From: Facklamia sp. 7083-14-GEN3
GTDB lineage: Bacteria; Bacillota; Bacilli; Lactobacillales; Aerococcaceae
Assembly (NCBI RefSeq): GCF_024742075.1
Contig: NZ_JANSGD010000001.1
Span: 1-64,000 of the forward strand
Length of the DNA: 64,000 bases
Direction: 5' to 3'
The position numbers were made by a program, and so were the translations under genes. The stretch's first letter is position 1; each line of letters starts with the position of its first letter. Shown piece by piece: positions 18,640-26,735 of this stretch. The notes under the pieces are model-generated. The model searched no databases. It worked only from the letters and a program-made list of their open reading frames with translations, and was not told where the DNA came from.

Positions 18640-20055
18640 TTATTTATGGCTAATTCCAGGGCTTGTCATTTTTTCTGGAGCTAAAATATTTTCCAATTCT
18701 TCTTCATTTAATAAGTTTTCAGATAGGATGATGTCTTTCACACGTTCGTTGTTGTTTAAGGCACGCTTAGCAATCTCTGCAGCTTTTTGGTAACCAATAT
18801 GAGGAACTAAGGCAGTGATTGTTCCAACGCTTTGATCGACAAGTTCTTGACAGCGATCAGGATTGGCAGTGATATCTGCAATACAATTATCAATAAAGGT
18901 TGCGATACCATTTTGAAGAATTTTTATTGATTCAAAAAGTGAATAGAAAATGACAGGTTCAAAAGCATTTAATTCTAATTGACCTGCTTCGACAGACATC
19001 GAGATAGTAGTATCATTACCGACTACTCGATAAGTAATTTGACTCACTACTTCAGGAATAACAGGGTTTACCTTGCCTGGCATAATAGAAGAGCCATTTT
19101 GCTTTTTAGGTAAATTAATTTCATTAAATCCTGTTTTCGGTCCTGAAGACATCAAGCGTAAGTCATTAGCAATTTTAGAAAGACTAAGAGCGAATGTTCG
19201 TAAGACACCTGAAACAGCTGAAAATGAATCAATATGCTGAGTCCCATCTACTAGGTCTTCATTTTGAGTTAATGAGAGATTAGTGATCTCAGCTAGAGTA
19301 GGTACGACTTGTTTAACATATTCTACGTCGGCGTTAAGACCTGTACCAATGGCTGTTGCTCCCATATTTACTACTAACATTTCTTCAATTACTTGAGTAA
19401 GTCTTTGATGCGAGCGACGTACAGCACTAGCATAAGCTTTAAACTCTTGACCTAGACGAATAGGAATGGCATCTTGCATTTGAGTCCGGCCCATTTTAAT
19501 AACATCATTGAACTCTAAGGACTTTTGAGTAAGTGCTTTTTCTAAACGTTCCATTTCATTCAAAAGGCCTTGACTTAATTGGTAAATAGTCAATTTACCT
19601 GCAGTTGGGATAACGTCATTTGTGGATTGGCCATAATTTACATGGTCATTTGGGTGAACAGGATTGTATTTACCTTTTTCTTTGCCAAGAATTTCATTGG
19701 CACGATTAGCAACAACTTCGTTAATATTCATATTCATCGAAGTCCCTGCTCCACCTTGGATAGGATCTACAATAAACTCTTGGTTAAATTCACCTGTAAG
19801 AACTTCCTCACAAGCTTTAATAATTGCTTGCATAACTTCTTCACTTAAAAGACCTAATTTACCATTTGTCATGGCTGAAGCTTTTTTAATATAAGCTAAA
19901 CTTTGGATAAAGATAGGATCGAGTAATTGCCCGGTAATAGGAAAGTTTTCTTTTGCTCGGATGGATTGAACGCCATAATAGGCAGTTTCCGGCACTTGAT
20001 GAGAACCGATTGAATCAAATTCTTCTCTAAATTCCTTGTTTTCAGGGTTTTTCAT
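18640..20055 (-). CDS. aspA: aspartate ammonia-lyase (aspartase)
   Basis: It converts L-aspartate to fumarate and ammonia. The 471-residue product belongs to the aspartase/fumarase superfamily, with the signature GSSIMPGKVNP and the aspartase-type pattern GGAGTSMNMN where fumarase has GSGTQSNMN. The N-terminus (ETAYYGVQSIRA) and NGSSIMPGKVNPVIPEVV also favour aspartase over fumarase. The start ATG has TAGGAGG upstream. It is transcribed from its own promoter, divergent from a LysR regulator, and lies next to fumarase and malic enzyme, which would take its product to pyruvate. Confidence 0.93.
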   Translation of the reverse strand: MKNPENKEFREEFDSIGSHQVPETAYYGVQSIRAKENFPITGQLLDPIFIQSLAYIKKASAMTNGKLGLLSEEVMQAIIKACEEVLTGEFNQEFIVDPIQGGAGTSMNMNINEVVANRANEILGKEKGKYNPVHPNDHVNYGQSTNDVIPTAGKLTIYQLSQGLLNEMERLEKALTQKSLEFNDVIKMGRTQMQDAIPIRLGQEFKAYASAVRRSHQRLTQVIEEMLVVNMGATAIGTGLNADVEYVKQVVPTLAEITNLSLTQNEDLVDGTQHIDSFSAVSGVLRTFALSLSKIANDLRLMSSGPKTGFNEINLPKKQNGSSIMPGKVNPVIPEVVSQITYRVVGNDTTISMSVEAGQLELNAFEPVIFYSLFESIKILQNGIATFIDNCIADITANPDRCQELVDQSVGTITALVPHIGYQKAAEIAKRALNNNERVKDIILSENLLNEEELENILAPEKMTSPGISHK

Positions 20056-20089
20056 GGAATGCCTCCTAAAGTATTAGTATTTCTTGTTT

Positions 20090-20118
20090 ATTATATAATG
20101 AAAGGGCTTTAACTTCAA
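20090..20118 (-). promoter_or_regulatory. aspA promoter
   Basis: On the minus strand TTGAAG (20113-20118) and TATAAT (20090-20095) are separated by exactly 17 bases. The leader to the aspA ATG is about 28 bases. A LysR-type inverted repeat lies just upstream of the -35 box. Confidence 0.7.
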
Positions 20119-20128
20119 CATGGATTGA

Positions 20129-20145
20129 GTTATACTGGATATAAC
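20129..20145. promoter_or_regulatory. candidate LysR-type operator (T-N11-A palindrome)
   Basis: A perfect inverted repeat GTTATA-N5-TATAAC sits between divergent aspA and the LysR gene, 11 bp upstream of the aspA -35 box. It fits the T-N11-A rule for LysR-family sites. The position suits activation of aspA and autoregulation. Confidence 0.55.
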
Positions 20146-20170
20146 ATAAAATTTATAAAGGGGTGCGGTA

Positions 20171-21109
20171 ATGTTTCACGGAAAAGAATATGTTATGACC
20201 GTTTTTGAAGAGCAATCCTTTTCAAAGGCATCAGAACGTTTATTTGTCTCTCAGCCATCACTAAGTGCAAATGTTAAACGGATCGAGAAACGTTTAGGTC
20301 ATGATATTTTTGATCGGTCGACCATTCCAATCAAATTGACCGAATTTGGTGTGGAATACATTCGTAATGCTAAGGAAATCCAAAGAATAGAAGAAGATTT
20401 TCAGCAGTACATATCGAAGGTCGATAATTTACAATATGGACGCATTGCAATTGGCGGAACTAGCCTCTTTGCTTCAATGATTTTACCTAAGTTAATGGCT
20501 AAATTTAACGAAGCTTATCCCGAAATTCAAATTGATTTATTTGAAGAAACATCAAGTAAATTAATTGCTTTATTACATGAAGGTGAAATTGATTTACTAC
20601 TAGATAATACCTTTTTAGATAGCCGTTATTATGATCATTTTCAATTTGTCACTGAATCCTTATTATTGGCCGTTCCTGAAAAATTTCAAGTTAATGATTT
20701 GTTAGCAGATTATCAATTAAGCTTAGAGACGATTAAAAAGAATGCTTCAGATTCTATTAGTTTACCGCTTAAATATTTAAAAGAATTTAAAGACGCACCA
20801 TTTGCTTTCTTAAAAGTAACTAATGATACAGGAGCTAGAGCACGAGCAATTTGTCAAGAAGGTCAATTTGTTCCTAATATCGCTTTTGAAGTAGAACAGC
20901 AATTAACTGCTTATAATATTTCTTCATCAGGTATCGCTATTTCCTTCATTGGAGAAGCCTTGATTCAACACATTAGTCATACTGACCAAGTTAAATATTA
21001 TCGTTTAGAAAGTGAAAATGCTAAGCGACCGGTTAATTTCTATTGGAAGAGAGACCGTTACCAATCAAAAGCTGTGACTGCTTTTCTAGATATTATACGG
21101 AAAAAGTAA
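20171..21109 (+). CDS. LysR-family transcriptional regulator, likely controlling aspA and the fumC-malic enzyme pair
   Basis: The 312-residue product has an N-terminal winged helix-turn-helix (residues 5-60; SFSKASERLFVSQPSLSANVKRIEKRLG) followed by a substrate-binding-protein-like effector domain. It is divergent from aspA across 115 bases and upstream of fumarase and malic enzyme, so an aspartate, fumarate or malate effector is a reasonable inference. The start is ATG with AAGGGG upstream. Orientation and the intergenic palindrome support local control; the effector is not known. Confidence 0.88.
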   Translation: MFHGKEYVMTVFEEQSFSKASERLFVSQPSLSANVKRIEKRLGHDIFDRSTIPIKLTEFGVEYIRNAKEIQRIEEDFQQYISKVDNLQYGRIAIGGTSLFASMILPKLMAKFNEAYPEIQIDLFEETSSKLIALLHEGEIDLLLDNTFLDSRYYDHFQFVTESLLLAVPEKFQVNDLLADYQLSLETIKKNASDSISLPLKYLKEFKDAPFAFLKVTNDTGARARAICQEGQFVPNIAFEVEQQLTAYNISSSGIAISFIGEALIQHISHTDQVKYYRLESENAKRPVNFYWKRDRYQSKAVTAFLDIIRKK

Positions 21110-21200
21110 GAATTTTTTGTAAAGGGTTTCATTTTAGAGCTTAGAGTGTATAATTGGTGATATAAGCTAAATGTTATATATTTTAGAAGGAGGAAGGTTT

Positions 21201-22565
21201 GTGAAAGTTAGAATTGAGCATGATTCGCTTGGAGAAATTCAAGTTCCAGCAGATAGGTATTGGGGGGCAGTTACGCAACGGTCTTATCAAAATTTTGAGA
21301 TTGGTAGTGAAAAAATGCCTCGCGATGTGATTTGTGCGATTGCTCTAGTTAAAAAAGCGGCTGCAAGTACTAACCAAGCATTAGGTGTACTCGATCAAGA
21401 ACGCTCAGAACTGATTCAGCAGGTTTGTAATGAAATATTAGCAGGCGATTTAGATGAACACTTCCCATTAATTGTTTGGCAAACAGGGTCAGGAACCCAA
21501 TCAAATATGAATGTCAATGAAGTGGTTGCCAATCGAGGAAACGAGCTTGCAGGCAAACAATTGCTTCATCCAAATGATCATGTCAATAAATCTCAGTCTT
21601 CGAATGATGTTTTTCCAACAGCCATGCATTTGGCTGCATTAGTAAAAATTCATTCGCAACTGTTTCCGGTTCTTGATCATATCATGGATACATTAAGCAA
21701 AATGGAAGAAAAATACCGCCATGTTGTTAAAAATGGAAGAACCCACTTGCAAGATGCTACACCAGTTACCTTTGGACAAGAAGTCAGTGGATGGTTAGCA
21801 TCTATTGAGCAATCCAAACGAATGATTGAATTAAGTTTACAACCACTTTATGAAGTGGCTTTAGGCGGAACAGCAGTTGGAACTGGATTAAACACACCTG
21901 AAGGTTATCCTGAAAAAGTAGCACAAGTCTTAGCTGAAATAACGGACTTACCAATCGTTACTTCATCAAATAAATTCCATTCTTTATCCAGTAAAGATGA
22001 ATTGGTCTTTGCTCATGGAGCGCTAGCAGCTTTGGCAAGTGACATGATGAAAATCGCTAATGACGTTCGTTGGTTAGCTTCCGGACCACGTAGCGGTATC
22101 GGGGAGATTACTTTACCAACTAATGAACCGGGATCCTCTATTATGCCTGGTAAAGTAAATCCAACTCAATGTGAAGCATTGACAATGGTGTCAGCTCAAG
22201 TGATGGCTAATGATAGCCTGATGACCTTAGCCAATTCTCAAGGAAACTTTGAATTAAATGTCTATATGCCGGTGATGATTTATAATTTCATTCAATCGGT
22301 TCAATTGTTATCTGATGCGATTGCTTCATTTGATCACAAGTGTTTAGTGGGAATTGAAGTGAATGAAAGTCGTATGAAAGAATTAGTTGATCAATCACTT
22401 ATGCTAGTAACTAAATTAAACACGCATATTGGTTATGAAAAGGCTGCTGAGATTGCTAAAAAAGCTTTTAACGAGGACACTACGCTTAAAGAAGCATGTT
22501 TGGCCTTAGATTATTTAGAAGCAGAGGAGTTCGATCGCTTAGTCGATCCGTCTACAATGGTTTAA
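21201..22565 (+). CDS. fumC: class II fumarate hydratase
   Basis: It interconverts fumarate and L-malate. GTG 21201 is preferred over the in-frame ATG at 21171 because AAGGAGG (21188-21194) precedes it at proper distance and the protein then aligns with the FumC start (IEHDSLGEIQVPADRYWGA). The 454-residue product has GSGTQSNMNVNEV, TAVGTGLN and the signature GSSIMPGKVNPTQCE. These FumC-type features differ from the aspartase at 18.6-20.1 kb. Malic enzyme follows after 19 bases, so the pair is an operon ending at the terminator near 23.8 kb. Confidence 0.93.
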   Translation: MKVRIEHDSLGEIQVPADRYWGAVTQRSYQNFEIGSEKMPRDVICAIALVKKAAASTNQALGVLDQERSELIQQVCNEILAGDLDEHFPLIVWQTGSGTQSNMNVNEVVANRGNELAGKQLLHPNDHVNKSQSSNDVFPTAMHLAALVKIHSQLFPVLDHIMDTLSKMEEKYRHVVKNGRTHLQDATPVTFGQEVSGWLASIEQSKRMIELSLQPLYEVALGGTAVGTGLNTPEGYPEKVAQVLAEITDLPIVTSSNKFHSLSSKDELVFAHGALAALASDMMKIANDVRWLASGPRSGIGEITLPTNEPGSSIMPGKVNPTQCEALTMVSAQVMANDSLMTLANSQGNFELNVYMPVMIYNFIQSVQLLSDAIASFDHKCLVGIEVNESRMKELVDQSLMLVTKLNTHIGYEKAAEIAKKAFNEDTTLKEACLALDYLEAEEFDRLVDPSTMV

Positions 22566-22584
22566 TTAGAAAGGAAGTTAAAAA

Positions 22585-23754
22585 ATGGATGTATATGAAA
22601 AATCACTGAAATTACATTATGATTTAGCTGGTAAAATTGAAGTTAACAGTCGTGTGAATATCGATACAGCTGAAGATTTATCTTTAGCATACTCACCAGG
22701 AGTTGCTGAACCGTGTCGTGTGATTGCTAAGGATTATGAAGAATCTTTTAAATTAACGCGTCGTAACAATCTAGTAGCTGTTGTAACAAATGGGACAGCG
22801 GTTTTAGGATTAGGAGATATTGGTCCAGCAGCTGGTATGCCAGTAATGGAAGGTAAATGTGCTTTATTCAAACGTTTTGCTGATGTTGATGCTTTCCCAA
22901 TTTGCGTGGATAGTAAAAATGTTGATGAAATCGTTAATACAATCGCTATGATTTCTAAAAGTTTTGGCGGTATCAATCTTGAAGATATCTCAGCACCCAC
23001 TTGTTTTGAAATTGAAGCTAAACTAAAAGAACGCACTGATATCCCTGTTTTTCACGATGATCAACACGGAACAGCCATTGTAACTGCGGCAGCATTGATT
23101 AATGCCATTAAATTGACCAAAAAACCAATGGGTAAATTGAAAATGGTTATTAATGGTGCAGGAGCGGCAGGAATTGCTATTGCGAAATTATTAATTCAAA
23201 TGAAATTTGGAGAAATCATAATGGTGGATCGAAAGGGAATTATTTATGATGGGAACCCAGATTTAGATTCAGCTAAAGCAGATATTGCAAAATTGACAAA
23301 TTCTAGTAAAATGCAAGGTGAATTGGCTGATGCTTTGAAAGGAGCAGATGTCTTAATTGGCGTTTCTGCGCCAGGGGTAGTTAGCAAAGAAATGGTAGAA
23401 TCGATGAATGAACCATTAATTTTTGCTATGGCAAACCCGACTCCTGAAATTATGCCTGAAGATGCTTTAGCAGCAGGTGCAAAAGTGGTTGGAACGGGTA
23501 GATCGGATTATCCAAACCAAATTAATAATGTTTTAGCCTTTCCAGGGATATTTAAAGGTGCTTTATCAGTGCGTGCAAAAGAAATTACTGATAAAATGAA
23601 AGAAAGAGCAGCTATTGCAATAGCTGATATGTTAGCAGAAGAAGACTTACGTCCGGACAATATTATTGTCTCACCCCTAGCGGATGGAGTGGCTGATGCT
23701 GTAGCTAAAGCTGTAGCAGATTGCGCAGTTGAAGAAGGCGTCGCTAGAATTTAG
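22585..23754 (+). CDS. NAD(P)-dependent malic enzyme (malate to pyruvate)
   Basis: It oxidatively decarboxylates malate to pyruvate. The 389-residue length is that of the short bacterial malic enzymes. Visible features are LAYSPGVAEPCR, the metal/substrate region FHDDQHGTAIV, and the Rossmann motif GAGAAGIAIAKLL. GAAAGGA precedes the ATG. Together with aspartase and fumarase it completes aspartate-to-pyruvate conversion, giving ammonia, CO2 and reduced cofactor. Malolactic enzyme is unlikely because that family is about 540 residues. Cofactor preference cannot be told. Confidence 0.92.
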   Translation: MDVYEKSLKLHYDLAGKIEVNSRVNIDTAEDLSLAYSPGVAEPCRVIAKDYEESFKLTRRNNLVAVVTNGTAVLGLGDIGPAAGMPVMEGKCALFKRFADVDAFPICVDSKNVDEIVNTIAMISKSFGGINLEDISAPTCFEIEAKLKERTDIPVFHDDQHGTAIVTAAALINAIKLTKKPMGKLKMVINGAGAAGIAIAKLLIQMKFGEIIMVDRKGIIYDGNPDLDSAKADIAKLTNSSKMQGELADALKGADVLIGVSAPGVVSKEMVESMNEPLIFAMANPTPEIMPEDALAAGAKVVGTGRSDYPNQINNVLAFPGIFKGALSVRAKEITDKMKERAAIAIADMLAEEDLRPDNIIVSPLADGVADAVAKAVADCAVEEGVARI

Positions 23755-23774
23755 GGGTCATTTTAATAATTTAT

Positions 23775-23810
23775 AGGAGTCAGTTAGCATTCTGCTGATT
23801 GACTCCTTTA
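23775..23810 (+). terminator. terminator of the fumC-malic enzyme operon
   Basis: A 15-pair stem (23775-23789 with 23793-23807, two G-U pairs) with a three-base loop is followed by a short T-rich tail, 20 bases after the malic enzyme stop. Confidence 0.7.
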
Positions 23811-23829
23811 CTTATAGGAGTGTTTAAGA

Positions 23830-25224
23830 TTGAAGCAAAAGATTAATAACAGGGATTTTCTAACGCAAGGCCCTATGTTGAAGGTTATCTTGACAATTTC
23901 GGCCCCCTTGATGATTAACAATTTGGTCCGTACTTTTTATACCGTTGCAGACGGTTTGTTTTTGGCTCAACTTTCTGCTGAGGATTTTGCAGCCTCTGCT
24001 TTTTCATGGCCTTTAAATTTTCTTTTTATTTCATTAGGTATGGGAATAGGTGTGGCAGCTACAGCCCTTTTATCAAACTTTTTAGGGTCCAAACAATATG
24101 AGAGAGTTCAAGTATATGTGGATAACACTTTGCTGTTGACATTAAGTCTGGGTATCATTCTTGCTATCTTAGGTTATCTAGCAACTCCTTGGATGCTTTC
24201 AATAATGGGCGGGAGTGGAAGTTTTTTAGACAAAGCAATTATTTATTTTAAAATAAGCTTTATTGGTCTGGTGTTTGATTTTGTTTATTTTACCTATCAG
24301 GCCATTTTAAACTCTCAAGGCAATACCAAAATCATGACGGCTATCTCTGGCATTTCAATGACGATAAACATTTTATTAGATCCTCTATTTATTTATGACC
24401 AAGTTCCCGTGATAAACATTCCTGGTTTAGGTTGGGGGATAGCAGGTGCTGCCTGGGCCACCGTTGTATCAAAGATTGTTTTAATTGTACTGGCTATTTA
24501 TGTAGTCAACCAACAATCTAGAATCCAACCACAACTTAAGGGAATTCGCTTTGATTGGCCAACAAGTCAACATATTATGAAATTGGCTTTACCATCATTT
24601 TTAGGCTATGGAGGATCCTCGCTCGGTTTTACGGTTATGAACGCTTTAATTACCTCTTATGGAACAAATACCCTGGCAGCTTTTTCAATGGTCAATCGTA
24701 TTTCTGATATTGTGATGCAACCGCAAATGGGAGTGGGAATGGCACTTACTTCCATTATTGGTCAAAATATGGGAGCTAAACTCTATACTCGAGCTAACCA
24801 AATTTTTAAACGAGCAATTATTTTTATTTTATTCATGTCGATAATCTCTTCAGCTTTGATGATTCTCTTCCAACAACCGATATTGAGTATTTTCATTAAA
24901 GAGTCAGCAGATAGTGACCTCTGGATGCAAGCTCAAGAGTACCTTGCTTATACAGCTTTTATTATTTTCTTTATGGGTCTATTTGCTGCCCTCAATGGTT
25001 TTTTCCAAGGCTGTGGTCAAACCAAATATTCTATGTTAATGACATTAGGACGTTTATGGTTTATTCGTGTACCAATTGTGATGTATCTACGTTATTTTAC
25101 AGATCTAGGATCGACAGGTATTTGGATTTCTATGCTCGTTTCTAATATGCTGATTGTGGTATGGGGCTTTTATATCTATCGTAAAAAAGATTGGAAGACC
25201 TTAGTACAAGCGCAGATGGGCTAG
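23830..25224 (+). CDS. MATE-family efflux transporter
   Basis: A 464-residue integral membrane protein with about 12 predicted segments in two MatE halves. It opens with the usual GPMLKVILTISAPLMINNLVRTF-like region and has MGVGMALTSIIGQNMGAK in the second half. MATE proteins export cationic drugs or metabolites using Na+ or H+. The start is TTG with ATAGGAG nine bases upstream. It stands alone between two terminators. The substrate is unknown; proximity to amino-acid catabolism genes may be chance. Confidence 0.88.
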   Translation: MKQKINNRDFLTQGPMLKVILTISAPLMINNLVRTFYTVADGLFLAQLSAEDFAASAFSWPLNFLFISLGMGIGVAATALLSNFLGSKQYERVQVYVDNTLLLTLSLGIILAILGYLATPWMLSIMGGSGSFLDKAIIYFKISFIGLVFDFVYFTYQAILNSQGNTKIMTAISGISMTINILLDPLFIYDQVPVINIPGLGWGIAGAAWATVVSKIVLIVLAIYVVNQQSRIQPQLKGIRFDWPTSQHIMKLALPSFLGYGGSSLGFTVMNALITSYGTNTLAAFSMVNRISDIVMQPQMGVGMALTSIIGQNMGAKLYTRANQIFKRAIIFILFMSIISSALMILFQQPILSIFIKESADSDLWMQAQEYLAYTAFIIFFMGLFAALNGFFQGCGQTKYSMLMTLGRLWFIRVPIVMYLRYFTDLGSTGIWISMLVSNMLIVVWGFYIYRKKDWKTLVQAQMG

Positions 25225-25244
25225 TGTAAATAGTTAATTCAACA

Positions 25245-25279
25245 AAAAAGTGTAGGTGAAATTTTCACCTACACTTTTT
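25245..25279. terminator. bidirectional terminator between MATE gene and gdhA
   Basis: A near-perfect palindrome (17-base arms 25245-25261 and 25263-25279; the real loop opens at the A/T core) with A and T runs at both ends separates convergent genes. Confidence 0.85.
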
Positions 25280-25288
25280 ATTAACATT

Positions 25289-26635
25289 TTATACAAGGCC
25301 ATGCATTTGAATGAGTTGAACAATCTTTTGATATGCAGCTATATCTGCTGCCACTGCATAATTTTTACCTAAATCAAACGCTAAGCATGTTTCCTTACAG
25401 CGAGTAAAAATATCCGACATAATAGTTTGTAGTTTTTCATCGACTTCTTCAAAAGACCACTTTAGACGCATAGCATTTTGTGACATTTCTAAACCAGAAA
25501 CTGCTACTCCCCCCGCATTGGCCGCTTTAGCTGGAGCCCAGATAAAATCTTTACTTTGGTTGAATACTTCAATAGCTTCCGACGTACAAGGCATATTGGC
25601 ACCTTCAGCTAGAAAGCGCACACCATTAGCGATTAATTTTCTGGCTTGCTCAGCATTGATTTCATTTTGTGTAGCACAAGGTAGGGCGATATCTGCTTCT
25701 ATTTGACGCGACCAGATGGAGTCTTTAGAAAAAGAAGCATGAGGACGCTCTTGTGTATAGATTGACAAGTCTTTGTTATGATTCACAAGAATATCTTCTA
25801 AACACTTAATATTAATGCCTTGTGGATCATAAAGCGATCCTTGACTATTAGAAACAGCTAACACAAGTCCTCCTAAATGAATAACTTTTTTGATAGCATT
25901 TAAACCCACATTGCCAAGACCCGAAATTATAAAACGCTTCTGTGAGACTTCTTCATTTTCTTCATTTAACATGGCTTGTAGGAAATAGATTAGACCATAT
26001 CCAGTGGCTTCCTCTCTACCAAGTGAACCATTTGCTAAGACGGGCTTTCCAGTCAAACTACCTAATTCCACTCCCTTAAGCCGTTTATATTGACCATACA
26101 TATATCCAATTTCACGTTTTCCAACTCCGATATCACCGGCAGGGACATCTAAGTTTTCATTTATGTGCTTAGCTAGCTCAGTCATATAGGATTGACAAAA
26201 GCGCATAATTTCTTGATCAGATTTACCACGTGTTGAAAAATCAGCACTACCTTTACCGCCTCCCATAGGTAGTCCAGTCAGGGCATTTTTAAAGGTCTGT
26301 TCGAAAGCTAAAAATTTCATTACACTCTCATTAACTGGTGTGTCAAAACGTAATCCACCTTTATAGGGGCCTAGTAAAGAAGAATGTTGGATTCGATACC
26401 CCCAGTTTATATGAACTTGACCTTGGTCATCTTGCCAGGGGACACGGAACTTAATAATTCTTTCCGGTGTAACCATGCGCTCAAGTATAGCTTCTTTTTC
26501 TAAACCTTTATCTTGTTCTACTAAAGGCTCGATGGCAGATAGAAATTCTTTAACTGCCTGCAGATATTCGATTTGTTCATTAAATTTTGTTTGAAGATCA
26601 TTATAAACTCTTATTATATAGGGGTTTTTCAACAT
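25289..26635 (-). CDS. gdhA: NADP-type glutamate dehydrogenase
   Basis: It interconverts 2-oxoglutarate plus ammonia and glutamate. The 448-residue hexameric-type enzyme shows the dimer/substrate region GPYKGGLRF, the catalytic lysine segment LTGLPMGGGKGSADF, and the nucleotide fold around ISGLGNVGLNA. Length and the PMGGGKGG-like motif fit the biosynthetic GdhA group. TAGGAG precedes the ATG. It is divergent from the membrane protein at 26.7 kb and may re-assimilate ammonia released by aspartase. Confidence 0.94.
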   Translation of the reverse strand: MLKNPYIIRVYNDLQTKFNEQIEYLQAVKEFLSAIEPLVEQDKGLEKEAILERMVTPERIIKFRVPWQDDQGQVHINWGYRIQHSSLLGPYKGGLRFDTPVNESVMKFLAFEQTFKNALTGLPMGGGKGSADFSTRGKSDQEIMRFCQSYMTELAKHINENLDVPAGDIGVGKREIGYMYGQYKRLKGVELGSLTGKPVLANGSLGREEATGYGLIYFLQAMLNEENEEVSQKRFIISGLGNVGLNAIKKVIHLGGLVLAVSNSQGSLYDPQGINIKCLEDILVNHNKDLSIYTQERPHASFSKDSIWSRQIEADIALPCATQNEINAEQARKLIANGVRFLAEGANMPCTSEAIEVFNQSKDFIWAPAKAANAGGVAVSGLEMSQNAMRLKWSFEEVDEKLQTIMSDIFTRCKETCLAFDLGKNYAVAADIAAYQKIVQLIQMHGLV

Positions 26636-26665
26636 AACTCAGCTCCTAACTTATATTTTGAAATA

Positions 26666-26671
26666 AGTATA
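26666..26671 (-). promoter_or_regulatory. extended -10 promoter of gdhA
   Basis: On the minus strand TATACT is preceded by TGC, an extended -10 (TGnTATACT), with a weak TCTTGC 17 bases upstream. It lies about 30 bases before the gdhA start. Confidence 0.5.
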
Positions 26672-26735
26672 GCATACAGAACTAAACTGCAAGAGAATTT
26701 ACCGAGTTGAATGGCAATAGATAATAGGTAATTAT

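Noticed and set aside
22734-23036. 100-codon minus-strand ORF within the malic enzyme gene
   Set aside because: Shadow frame of a well-supported gene with no ribosome site or recognisable protein features.
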